From: Pseudomonadota bacterium
Lineage (GTDB): Bacteria > Pseudomonadota > Alphaproteobacteria > Sphingomonadales > Sphingomonadaceae
NCBI GenBank assembly: GCA_023423775.1
Contig: JAFAEZ010000156.1
Location: forward strand, 1 to 33,864
Reading direction: 5' to 3'
DNA length: 33,864 nucleotides
Shown here in pieces: positions 22,843 to 30,852 of the stretch. The stretch's first letter is position 1. Every line of letters begins with the position of its first letter. The translations under genes were made by a program, and so were the position numbers. The notes under the pieces were generated by a model. That model ran no database searches. It worked only from the letters and a program-made list of their open reading frames with translations, and had not been told where the DNA came from.

Positions 22843-22867
22843 GTCGCCCGGTCCGTGCCGGGGCGAC
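22843..22867 (-). other. Hairpin after coaX
   Basis: GTCGCCCGG (22843-22851) pairs with CCGGGGCGAC (22858-22867) with one bulged base and a six-base loop, two bases past the coaX stop. It lacks a U-run, so it is either a weak terminator or a 3'-end stabiliser. Confidence 0.45.
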
Positions 22868-22869
22868 GA

Positions 22870-23646
22870 TCAGGCCCCGATCCGCTCGTAGAGCAGGCTC
22901 AGGCCCTGGATGGTGAGATCGGGCTCGATCGCGTCGAACACCGATGTATGCTCGTTGAAGAGAACGGCAAGCCCGCCGGTCGCAATCACCTTCACCGGGC
23001 GGCCGATCTCGGCCTTGAGCCGGGCCACCAAACCTTCGATCATCGCGACATAGCCCCAGAAGATGCCGATCTGCATCTGGTCCTCGGTAGTGCGGCCGAC
23101 GACCGACTCCCCTTCGGGCGCGGCGATGGCGATGCGCGGCAGCTTGGCCGCGGCGGTGACGAGGGCATCGAGCGAGAGGTTGATCCCAGGGGCGATGATA
23201 CCGCCTTTGTAGGCGCCGGAGAAATCGACGACGTCGAAGGTGGTCGCGGTGCCGAAATCGATCACGATCAGGTCGCCCGGATAGGTTTCGTGGACGGCGA
23301 TCGTGTTGAGCGCGCGGGCGGCGCCGACCGTCCTCGGCTCGGCCACGTCCAGCTCGATGCCCCACTCGGCGGCGCCCTGCCCGGCGACGATCGCCTCGGT
23401 GCCGAAATATTTGCTGGCGAGCACCTGGAGATTGTGAAGCGCACGCGGGACAACGGTGCCGATGATGACCGCGCCGACATCGCCGCGGTCATAACCTTCC
23501 AGTTCGAGCAACTGGTGGAGCCAGACGGCATATTCGTCGGCGGTGCGGCGCGGGTCGGTCGCGATCCGCCAGCGCGCGCGGATCTCCCGGTCCTTGAGCA
23601 GCGCGAACACCATGTTGGTGTTTCCGGCGTCGATGGCGAGCAGCAT
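22870..23646 (-). CDS. coaX: Type III pantothenate kinase
   Basis: Phosphorylates pantothenate, the first step of coenzyme A synthesis, and unlike type I enzymes is insensitive to CoA feedback. The 258-residue protein has the ASKHA-fold motifs: DAGNTN at residues 6-11, DFGTATTFD in the middle, PGINLSLDAL and a final GGLA. It starts 13 bases after the birA stop and belongs with it in the same transcript. Confidence 0.95.
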   Translation of the reverse strand: MLLAIDAGNTNMVFALLKDREIRARWRIATDPRRTADEYAVWLHQLLELEGYDRGDVGAVIIGTVVPRALHNLQVLASKYFGTEAIVAGQGAAEWGIELDVAEPRTVGAARALNTIAVHETYPGDLIVIDFGTATTFDVVDFSGAYKGGIIAPGINLSLDALVTAAAKLPRIAIAAPEGESVVGRTTEDQMQIGIFWGYVAMIEGLVARLKAEIGRPVKVIATGGLAVLFNEHTSVFDAIEPDLTIQGLSLLYERIGA

Positions 23647-23658
23647 GGAGTCCGGCCT

Positions 23659-24354
23659 TCAGATCAGGAACACGTCGCCGGCGTGAATGACACGGACGGA
23701 GCCATCCGCCAAGCGCAGGCGAAGCGCGCCGCCCTCGGTAAGTCCTTCGAACAGGCCATCGCCCTCCGTGGTCGACAGGGCCGTCCCGACCGGATGGGCC
23801 GCGGCCAGCCAACGGGCGCGAACCGGGGCGAGGCCCTCGCTCCGCCAGCGGCCGAGCCAGCGGCCGAAGGATTCGGCGAGCGTCTCGAGGAAGATCGCCG
23901 GGTCCGGCGCCGTCCCGGCCAGGGCGGCGATATTGGTCGCGGGCCGGCCGATGGCATTGGGATGATGGGCGAGGTTGACGCCGATGCCGATCACCACCGC
24001 GTCGCCGGAGCGCTCGAGCAGGATGCCGGCGAGCTTCGCACCGTCGACGAGCAGGTCGTTGGGCCATTTGATCCGCACGGCCGGGCAACCGGCGGACACC
24101 AGCTCGTGCAAGGCCACCGCAGCGACCAGAGCGAGGGTGGGCGCGGGCGGATCGCCCTGTTGCAGGCGCACCAAGGTGCTCGCGTAGAGATTGCCCGGCG
24201 GCGACTGCCAGTCGCGGCCCTGGCGGCCCCTGCCCCCGGTCTGGCGCTCGGCGCGCAGCCACAGGCCCTCCGGGGCGCCAGCCTGCGCTAGCGCGGCGAC
24301 TTCATCGTTGGTCGAGCCGGTCTCGGCGACCGTGCGGATCAGGGATTCGTCCAT
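23659..24354 (-). CDS. birA: Biotin--[acetyl-CoA-carboxylase] ligase
   Basis: Attaches biotin to the carrier domain of acetyl-CoA carboxylase through biotinyl-5'-AMP. The 231-residue protein consists of the catalytic domain and the small C-terminal domain: ETGSTNDE at the start, the adenylate-binding GGRGRQGRDW (40-49) and KWPNDLLVDGAKLAGIL. The N-terminal helix-turn-helix of the E. coli repressor is absent, so this is the monofunctional type and cannot regulate biotin genes itself. It lies 42 bases downstream of nuoN, with a hairpin between. Confidence 0.95.
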   Translation of the reverse strand: MDESLIRTVAETGSTNDEVAALAQAGAPEGLWLRAERQTGGRGRQGRDWQSPPGNLYASTLVRLQQGDPPAPTLALVAAVALHELVSAGCPAVRIKWPNDLLVDGAKLAGILLERSGDAVVIGIGVNLAHHPNAIGRPATNIAALAGTAPDPAIFLETLAESFGRWLGRWRSEGLAPVRARWLAAAHPVGTALSTTEGDGLFEGLTEGGALRLRLADGSVRVIHAGDVFLI

Positions 24355-24368
24355 GCTAAAGCCGTGGG

Positions 24369-24388
24369 ACCCCGGCTCGCGCCGGGGT
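24369..24388 (-). other. Palindrome between nuoN and birA
   Basis: ACCCCGGC (24369-24376) and GCCGGGGT (24381-24388) form a perfect 8-bp stem with a TCGC loop. It sits in the short gap between nuoN and birA and has no U-run. It may attenuate read-through from the nuo operon or be a dispersed extragenic palindrome. Confidence 0.5.
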
Positions 24389-24396
24389 GCTACGGT

Positions 24397-25833
24397 TCAG
24401 AACAAGGCTCCGGCGGCGTTCAACGATGCGGCGCCGAGATAGGGGATCGTGAGATAGCCGAGCGGCGACACGAACAGAGCCGCGGCGGCGATCAGCAGAC
24501 CCTCGACACGGCCGCGACCCGGCTCATAGGCCGGCGCCGGCTCGTCGAAATACATCGTCTTGATGATCTTGAGATAATAATAAGCGCTGATCACCGAAGT
24601 GGCGATGCCGACCGCTGCCAACCAGGTGAGATCGGCGCGCACGGCGGCCTCGAACACGAGGAACTTGGGCCAGAAGCCGAACAGAGGCGGGATGCCGGCG
24701 AGGCTGAACATGAAGACGGCCATCGCCGCGGCGAGACCCGGACGGTTGCGCGACAGGCCGGAGAGCGAGGCGATCGTCTCGACCGGCCGGCCTTCGGCGT
24801 CGCGCATGCGCATCACGACCAGGAACGAGCCCAGGGTCATGACGATGTAGACCGCCAGATAGAAGAGCACCGAGGCGACGCCTTCGCGGGTCGCGGCGGC
24901 GAGGCCGATCAATGCGAAGCCGACATTGCCGATCGACGAATAAGCCAGCAGCCGCTTGATGTTCGGCTGGCCGATCGCGGCGACGCCGCCGAGGATCGTC
25001 GAGGCGAGCGCCATGAAGATCACGATCTGGCGCCATTCGAACGTGGCCGGACCCATGCCCTCGATCGCGACGCGGACGAGGAGGCCCATGGCAGCCACCT
25101 TCGGCGCCGAGGCGAAGAAGGCCGTGACCGGGGTCGGCGCGCCTTCATAGACGTCCGGGGTCCACATGTGGAACGGGACGGCGCTGACCTTGAAGGCGAT
25201 GCCGGCCATAACGAAGACGAGGCCAAACAATTCGCCGGTCGAGACGCCGTCGCGGCCGAGCGCAGCGGCAACGTCGCCGAACAGGGTCGAGCCGGTGAAG
25301 CCGTAGAGCAGCGAAATGCCGTAAAGCAGGATGCCGGAGGCGAGCGCGCCCAGCACGAAATATTTGAGGCCGGCTTCGGCCGAGCGGGCGTCCTTGCGCT
25401 GGAAGGCGGCGAGGACATAGGCCGCGAGGCTCTGCAGCTCGAGGCCGACATAGAGCGTCAGCAGGTCCCCTGCGGAGACCATCATGCCCATGCCGACCGC
25501 GGAGAGCAGGACCAGCACCGGATATTCGGTCCTGAACACGCCGTCGCGGCTGAACCAGCTCGATGCGGCGATCAGCGACACCGCGGCGGCGATGTAGATC
25601 AGGATCTTCGAGAAAGCGGCGAAGCTGTCGGCGATGAACAGGCCGTCAAAGGCGACGGCCCCCGCATCGCGGATTCCCGGCACGAACAAGGCGGCGGCGA
25701 CGAACAGGGCCACCGAGGCCCAGGTCGCGAACCGCGCGGCGCGATCGCCGACGAAGGCCGCGACCATCAGCAGGACGATGGCGCCGACCGTGAGGATGAT
25801 CTCCGGCAGCGTGAGGGCGAGACTGGTACCCAT
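24397..25833 (-). CDS. nuoN: NADH-quinone oxidoreductase subunit N
   Basis: Antiporter-like membrane subunit of respiratory complex I, contributing to proton pumping in the inner membrane. The 478-residue product has about 14 membrane helices and the proton-antiporter signature, including the LLAYSSIGNVGFALIGL segment and the discontinuous-helix region with KVSAVPFHMWTPDVYEGAP. The ATG at 25833 shares its last base with the nuoM stop (TAATG), so translation is coupled. Confidence 0.96.
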   Translation of the reverse strand: MGTSLALTLPEIILTVGAIVLLMVAAFVGDRAARFATWASVALFVAAALFVPGIRDAGAVAFDGLFIADSFAAFSKILIYIAAAVSLIAASSWFSRDGVFRTEYPVLVLLSAVGMGMMVSAGDLLTLYVGLELQSLAAYVLAAFQRKDARSAEAGLKYFVLGALASGILLYGISLLYGFTGSTLFGDVAAALGRDGVSTGELFGLVFVMAGIAFKVSAVPFHMWTPDVYEGAPTPVTAFFASAPKVAAMGLLVRVAIEGMGPATFEWRQIVIFMALASTILGGVAAIGQPNIKRLLAYSSIGNVGFALIGLAAATREGVASVLFYLAVYIVMTLGSFLVVMRMRDAEGRPVETIASLSGLSRNRPGLAAAMAVFMFSLAGIPPLFGFWPKFLVFEAAVRADLTWLAAVGIATSVISAYYYLKIIKTMYFDEPAPAYEPGRGRVEGLLIAAAALFVSPLGYLTIPYLGAASLNAAGALF

Positions 25834-27374
25834 TAATGCGCTCCGGCTGCGGGTTCGTGAGTAAGAGCTGCGGCGGCGGGATTGCCGGCAGTGACCTGGG
25901 CGTCGCCCGGCGGGTTGGCGCGCTCGATGCGGGCCAGCAAGGTGCCGACATCCTGGCGCATCGGCGCCAGGAAGCTTTCCGGATAGACGCCCATCCACAG
26001 GACGGCGGCCGCGATCGGCGCCAGGATGGCGACCTCGCGCAGGTTGAGGTCCGGCATGGCGGCGACGTCGGCCTTGTCGAGCTTGCCGTAAACGACGCGC
26101 CAATAGAGGTAGAGCATGTAGGCGGCGCCGAGGATCAGGCCGGTCGACGCGACAAACGCCACCCAGCTGTTCGCCTCATAGGCACCCATCAGGCTCAGGA
26201 ACTCGCCCACGAAACCGCTCGTCCCCGGCAGGCCGATCGAGGCCATGGTGAAGAGAAGGAAGAAAAGGGCGTAGGCCGGCATATTGTCAGCAAGCCCGCC
26301 ATAACGCGCGATCTCGCGAGTGTGCAGACGGTCGTAGATCACGCCCACGCACAGAAAGAGCGCGCCCGAAACGAGGCCGTGGCTGAGCATGACGATCAGC
26401 GCGCCCTCGATGCCCTGCCGGTTGAAGGCGAACAGGCCGATCGTGACGAACGCCATGTGGGCGACCGACGAATAAGCGATCAGCTTCTTCATGTCCTGCT
26501 GCACCAGGGCGACCAGCGAGGTGTAGACCACCGCGACGAGGCTGAGGCCCATGACCAGCCAAACCAGCTGGGCCGAGGCTTCGGGGAACATCGGCAGCGA
26601 GAAGCGGATGAAGCCGTAGCCGCCCATCTTCAGCAGCACGCCGGCGAGGATGACCGAGCCTGCGGTCGGCGCCTGGACGTGCGCGTCGGGAAGCCAGGTG
26701 TGGACCGGCCACATCGGCATCTTGACCGCGAAGCTGGCGAAGAAGGCGAGCCAGAGCCAGGTCTGCGCCTCGACCGGGAAATCGGTGTTGAGCAAGACCG
26801 GGATCGACGTCGTGCCGGCGAAATTCACCATCCACAGCATCGCGATCAGCATCAGCACCGAGCCGAGCAGCGTGTAGAGGAAGAACTTGTAGGAGGCGTA
26901 GATGCGGTCCTTGCCGCCCCAGATGCCGATGATCAGGTACATCGGGATGAGGCCGGCCTCGAACATGATGTAGAACAGGAAGATATCCTGCGCGACGAAC
27001 ACGCCGATCATCAGCGCCTCCATCAGCAGGAAGGCCGCCATATATTCCGGCACGCGCTTGTCGATCGCGACCCAGCTCGCGCCGATGCAGATCGGCATCA
27101 GGAAGACCGAGAGCAGGATCAGCATCAGGGCGATGCCGTCGATGCCGAGCGCCCAGGCGAAGCGCCCGAAGACGGGCGCATATTCGACGAACTGCCACTG
27201 CGCGCCGCCGATATCGTAGTTCATCCACAGCAGGATGCCGAGGACGAGGTCGATCAGGGTGGCGATCAGGGCGACCCAGCGGGCGCTGTTGGCATTGACG
27301 TACAGGCAGAGGATGGCGGCCACGAACGGCACGGCCAGCATCAGCGAAAGAATGGGAAAGCCCAGAGCGTTCAT
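25833..27374 (-). CDS. nuoM: NADH-quinone oxidoreductase subunit M
   Basis: Second antiporter-like subunit of complex I. The 513-residue protein has the conserved VKMPMWPVHTWLPDAHVQAP segment (read in part) and KKLIAYSSVAHM, with the lysine and glutamate of the proton path in family-like positions. The C-terminus carries a short Ala/Pro tail after residue 480. It overlaps the nuoL stop by four bases and nuoN by one. Confidence 0.96.
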   Translation of the reverse strand: MNALGFPILSLMLAVPFVAAILCLYVNANSARWVALIATLIDLVLGILLWMNYDIGGAQWQFVEYAPVFGRFAWALGIDGIALMLILLSVFLMPICIGASWVAIDKRVPEYMAAFLLMEALMIGVFVAQDIFLFYIMFEAGLIPMYLIIGIWGGKDRIYASYKFFLYTLLGSVLMLIAMLWMVNFAGTTSIPVLLNTDFPVEAQTWLWLAFFASFAVKMPMWPVHTWLPDAHVQAPTAGSVILAGVLLKMGGYGFIRFSLPMFPEASAQLVWLVMGLSLVAVVYTSLVALVQQDMKKLIAYSSVAHMAFVTIGLFAFNRQGIEGALIVMLSHGLVSGALFLCVGVIYDRLHTREIARYGGLADNMPAYALFFLLFTMASIGLPGTSGFVGEFLSLMGAYEANSWVAFVASTGLILGAAYMLYLYWRVVYGKLDKADVAAMPDLNLREVAILAPIAAAVLWMGVYPESFLAPMRQDVGTLLARIERANPPGDAQVTAGNPAAAALTHEPAAGAH

Positions 27375-29413
27375 CGGGTCATGGCCCAGGTAGCGGCGGC
27401 GGTGAGGCCGATCAGCATCACCAGCGCGTAAGTGTAGAGGTAGCCGGACTGGAGCCGGGCGGTCAGCCTGTTGCCGGACGCGACCAGGGCGGCGGCACCA
27501 TCGGGGCCGAACCGGTCGATCGTGCCCTCGTCACCCTTCTTCCAGAAGAAGCGGCCGAACCAGAAGGCCGGACGGACGAACAGCAGGTGGTAGATCTCGT
27601 CGAAATACCATTTGTGCAGCAGGAAATTGTAGAGAATGCGCATGTGCCCGACGAAGCGGTGGGGCAGCGATGTATCGCGGATATAGGCCTGGAACGCGAT
27701 CAGCAGGCCGAGGATCATCACCACCGCGGGCGACAATTTCACCCACAGGGGCACCTCGTGCATCGCGTGCATCAGGTGGCCGTCATAAGCGAGGCTGCCG
27801 GCCCAGAACGCTTCTTCCTCGAGGAAGGCGTGATGGAACAGGAAGCCGGCGAAGACCGCGCCGAGCGAGAGCACGACGAGCGGCAGCAGCATCGTCCACG
27901 GGCTTTCGTGCGGATGATAGCCGCCGGTGCCTTCGGGGATCTGGTCGGCCGAACGCTCGTGACCGGTCGGCTCGTGGCCGGCAGTCTCCTCGTCCGGGTG
28001 ATCGGCATGATCGCCGTGGAGTGCGTGCTGGATATGCTCGGACGCGGCCCAGCGCGGCTTGCCCCAGAAGGTGAGGAACATCAGGCGCCAGCTGTAGAAG
28101 CTGGTGAGCAGGGCCGCGAACACGCCAACGAAGAAGGCGATGCCGCCCGCCGTCGTGCCGCTGGCAAAGGCGCTCTCGATGATCGCGTCCTTCGAATAGA
28201 AGCCGGCGAAGCCGAACACGCCGAGGATGCCGACGCCGGTGATGGCGAGCGTGCCGGCCATCATCCCCCAGAAGGTCACCGGGATCGATTTCCGCAGGCC
28301 GCCATAGAAGCGCATGTCCTGCTCGTGGTGCATCGCATGGATGACCGAGCCGGCGCCGAGGAAAAGGAGGGCCTTGAAGAAGGCGTGCGTGAACAGGTGG
28401 AACATCGCCGCATTGTAGGCGCCGACGCCGGCGGCGAAGAACATGTAGCCCAGCTGCGAGCAGGTCGAATAAGCGATCACGCGCTTGATGTCGTTCTGGA
28501 CGGTGCCGACCGTGGCCGCGAACAAAGCGGTGGCGGCGCCGACCAGGGTGACGACGGTGAGCGCGGTCTCGCTCGCCTCGAACATCGGCGAGAGGCGGCA
28601 GACCATGAACACGCCCGCGGTGACCATCGTCGCCGCGTGGATGAGGGCCGAGACCGGAGTCGGGCCTTCCATCGCATCCGGCAGCCAGGTGTGCAGGCCG
28701 AGCTGGGCCGATTTGCCCATCGCACCAACGAACAGCAGCAGGCAGAGCAAGGTCATCGTATCGACGCGCATGCCGAGGAAGCCGATCGTCGAGCCGGCCA
28801 TGTTCGGCGCCGCGGCGAGGATTTCCGGGATCGAGACGGTGCCGAACACCAGGAAGGTGCCGAGGATGCCGAGCAGGAAGCCGAAATCGCCGACGCGGTT
28901 GACGACGAACGCCTTGATCGCGGCCGCGTTGGCCGAGGGCTTGTGATACCAGAAGCCGATCAGCAGGTAGGATGCGAGGCCCACCCCTTCCCAGCCGAAG
29001 AACATCTGCACCAGATTGTCGGCCGTCACGAGCATCAGCATCGCGAAGGTGAACAGCGACAGATAGGCGAAGAAGCGGGGCTGCGACGGATCCTCCGCCA
29101 TATAGCCCCAGCTGTAGAGGTGGACGAGCGACGATACGGTCGTGACCACCACCAGCATCACCGCGGTCAGCGTGTCGACGCGCAGCGACCAATCGACGAC
29201 GAGGTCGCCCGAGCGGATGAAGGCCAGGACCGGCTCGACATAAGCGGTCGCGTCGCCGGCGATGAAGCCGAGGAAGATCGGCCAGCTGAGTGCGGCGGAG
29301 GCGAACAAGGCGCCGGTAGTGACGAGCTTGGAGGCGGTGGCGCCGATGATGCGGCCGCCGAGCCCTGCGATGATCGCCGCCAGAAGCGGCAGGAAGACGA
29401 TGAGCGTGATCAC
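27371..29413 (-). CDS. nuoL: NADH-quinone oxidoreductase subunit L
   Basis: Largest antiporter-like subunit of complex I, with the long lateral helix that braces the membrane arm. The 680-residue protein shows GLHTWLPDAMEGPTPVSALIHAATMVTAG and KRVIAYSTCSQLGYMF, read as conserved blocks. Between late helices there is a hydrophilic, His-rich insert (about residues 464-510, with HALHGDHADH and ETAGHEPTGH) that is longer than in E. coli NuoL. The start at 29413 is eight bases after the nuoK stop. Confidence 0.96.
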   Translation of the reverse strand: MITLIVFLPLLAAIIAGLGGRIIGATASKLVTTGALFASAALSWPIFLGFIAGDATAYVEPVLAFIRSGDLVVDWSLRVDTLTAVMLVVVTTVSSLVHLYSWGYMAEDPSQPRFFAYLSLFTFAMLMLVTADNLVQMFFGWEGVGLASYLLIGFWYHKPSANAAAIKAFVVNRVGDFGFLLGILGTFLVFGTVSIPEILAAAPNMAGSTIGFLGMRVDTMTLLCLLLFVGAMGKSAQLGLHTWLPDAMEGPTPVSALIHAATMVTAGVFMVCRLSPMFEASETALTVVTLVGAATALFAATVGTVQNDIKRVIAYSTCSQLGYMFFAAGVGAYNAAMFHLFTHAFFKALLFLGAGSVIHAMHHEQDMRFYGGLRKSIPVTFWGMMAGTLAITGVGILGVFGFAGFYSKDAIIESAFASGTTAGGIAFFVGVFAALLTSFYSWRLMFLTFWGKPRWAASEHIQHALHGDHADHPDEETAGHEPTGHERSADQIPEGTGGYHPHESPWTMLLPLVVLSLGAVFAGFLFHHAFLEEEAFWAGSLAYDGHLMHAMHEVPLWVKLSPAVVMILGLLIAFQAYIRDTSLPHRFVGHMRILYNFLLHKWYFDEIYHLLFVRPAFWFGRFFWKKGDEGTIDRFGPDGAAALVASGNRLTARLQSGYLYTYALVMLIGLTAAATWAMTR

Positions 29414-29420
29414 GGGTGGG

Positions 29421-29726
29421 TCAGCCCTTCATCTGATTGATGTCGTCGACCGCGATCGTGCCGCGGCCACGGAAGTAGATGACGAGGATGGCGAGGCCGA
29501 TCGCAGCCTCGGCGGCGGCGACGGTCAGCACGAACATCGCGAACACCTGGCCGACCATGTCGCCGAGGAAGGCGGAGAAGGCGACGAGGTTGATATTCAC
29601 GGCGAGCAGGATCAGTTCGATCGCCATCAGGATGATGATGACGTTCTTCCGGTTGAGGAAGATTCCGAACACGCCGAGGACGAACAACATCGCCCCGACG
29701 CCGAGATAATGGCCGAGGCCGATCAC
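29421..29726 (-). CDS. nuoK: NADH-quinone oxidoreductase subunit K
   Basis: Small three-helix membrane subunit of complex I. The 101-residue protein has the key glutamates in helix 2 (MAIELILLAVN) and helix 3 (TVAAAEAAIGLAI) that connect the quinone site to the proton channels. The start is a GTG at 29726; it overlaps the nuoJ stop as GTGA, and a GGTGGA element lies a few bases upstream. Confidence 0.95.
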   Translation of the reverse strand: MIGLGHYLGVGAMLFVLGVFGIFLNRKNVIIILMAIELILLAVNINLVAFSAFLGDMVGQVFAMFVLTVAAAEAAIGLAILVIYFRGRGTIAVDDINQMKG

Positions 29727-30334
29727 AATTCCACCCCCTGCCCCGACGGCTGATTGACATTGCGGACCGCGTCCTCGGGACGGCGACGGATCTGCTGGGT
29801 GACGTTCTGCGGACGGGTGCCGCCGCGGGTACGCTGCGTGAGGACGATCGCGCCGATCATCGCGACCAGCAGGACCAGGCCGGCAGCTTCGAAGATGTAG
29901 AGATAGCGCGTGTAGAGGATCTGGCCGAGCAGCGCGATGTTCGGGGTATCCCCGCTCACCGGCGCGACCTTGACGCCCGTATCGATGCCGCCCGCATTCC
30001 AGGCCGCGACCGCAAAGACGATCTCCGCCAGCAGCGCCAGCGCCAGCAGCAGCCCCAGCGGCAGATATTTGGCGAAGCCCGCGCGCAGCGCCGCAAAATC
30101 GACGTCGAGCATCATCACCACGAACAGGAACAGCACCGCGACCGCGCCGACATAGACGATGACGAGAAGCATCGCGATGAATTCGGCGCCGACGAGCAGC
30201 ATCAGCCCCGCCGCGTTGAAGAAGGCGAAGATGAGCCACAGCACGCTGTGAACCGGGTTCCGCGCGGCGATCGTCATCACCCCGGAGGCGATGACGACGG
30301 TGGCGAACAGGTAAAAGACGATGGTCTGAATCAC
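29723..30334 (-). CDS. nuoJ: NADH-quinone oxidoreductase subunit J
   Basis: Five-helix membrane subunit of complex I; its third helix (GAEFIAMLLVIVYVGAVAVLFLF, read in part) is the conserved pi-bulge helix. The product is 203 residues with a hydrophilic, Arg/Gln-rich C-terminal tail. The GTG at 30334 is chosen because it gives the family N-terminus VIQTIVFYLFA; no strong ribosome site is evident. It follows nuoI by 35 bases, the largest gap inside the nuo genes. Confidence 0.93.
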   Translation of the reverse strand: MIQTIVFYLFATVVIASGVMTIAARNPVHSVLWLIFAFFNAAGLMLLVGAEFIAMLLVIVYVGAVAVLFLFVVMMLDVDFAALRAGFAKYLPLGLLLALALLAEIVFAVAAWNAGGIDTGVKVAPVSGDTPNIALLGQILYTRYLYIFEAAGLVLLVAMIGAIVLTQRTRGGTRPQNVTQQIRRRPEDAVRNVNQPSGQGVEL

Positions 30335-30369
30335 GGTTCTGGTTCGTATCCTGGGATTCGGGCTGCGGC

Positions 30370-30852
30370 TTAACGGTATGGGGCGTCGGCGGCAATGTTC
30401 GCGGCCAAAGCCCGCTCCCACTTGTCGCCATTCTCGAGGAGCTTCGCCTTGTCGTAGATGAGCTCTTCGCGGGTTTCGGTCGCATATTCGAAGTTCGGCC
30501 CCTCGACGATCGCGTCGACCGGGCAGGCTTCCTGGCAGAAGCCGCAGAAGATGCACTTGGTCATGTCGATGTCGTAGCGCGTGGTGCGGCGGCTGCCGTC
30601 CTCGCGCGGCTCGGCCTCGATCGTGATCGCCAGCGCCGGGCACACCGCTTCGCACAATTTGCACGCGATGCAGCGTTCCTCGCCGTTGGGATAACGGCGC
30701 AGCGCATGCTCACCGCGGAAGCGCGGCGAGAGCGGGTTCTTCTCGAACGGGTAGTTGATCGTCGCCTTGGGCTTGAAGAAATACTTCAAGGTCAGCCAGT
30801 GCGCCTTCACGAACTCCCAGAGGAAGAAGGACTTGATCCAGTGCGCGATCAT
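30370..30852 (-). CDS. nuoI: NADH-quinone oxidoreductase subunit I
   Basis: Peripheral-arm ferredoxin-like subunit carrying two 4Fe-4S clusters (N6a and N6b). The 160-residue protein has CIACKLCEAVCP starting at 61 and CIFCGFCQEACP starting at 100, both complete. The N-terminus (MIAHWIKSFFLWEFVKAHW) is the amphipathic anchoring helix. The ATG at 30852 overlaps the nuoH stop (ATGA). Confidence 0.97.
   Translation of the reverse strand: MIAHWIKSFFLWEFVKAHWLTLKYFFKPKATINYPFEKNPLSPRFRGEHALRRYPNGEERCIACKLCEAVCPALAITIEAEPREDGSRRTTRYDIDMTKCIFCGFCQEACPVDAIVEGPNFEYATETREELIYDKAKLLENGDKWERALAANIAADAPYR

Noticed and set aside
24364..29440. Very long plus-strand frames opposite nuoN, nuoM and nuoL
   Set aside because: They consist of His/Asp/Glu/Gln-rich sequence, the predictable complement of hydrophobic membrane-protein codons at high GC.
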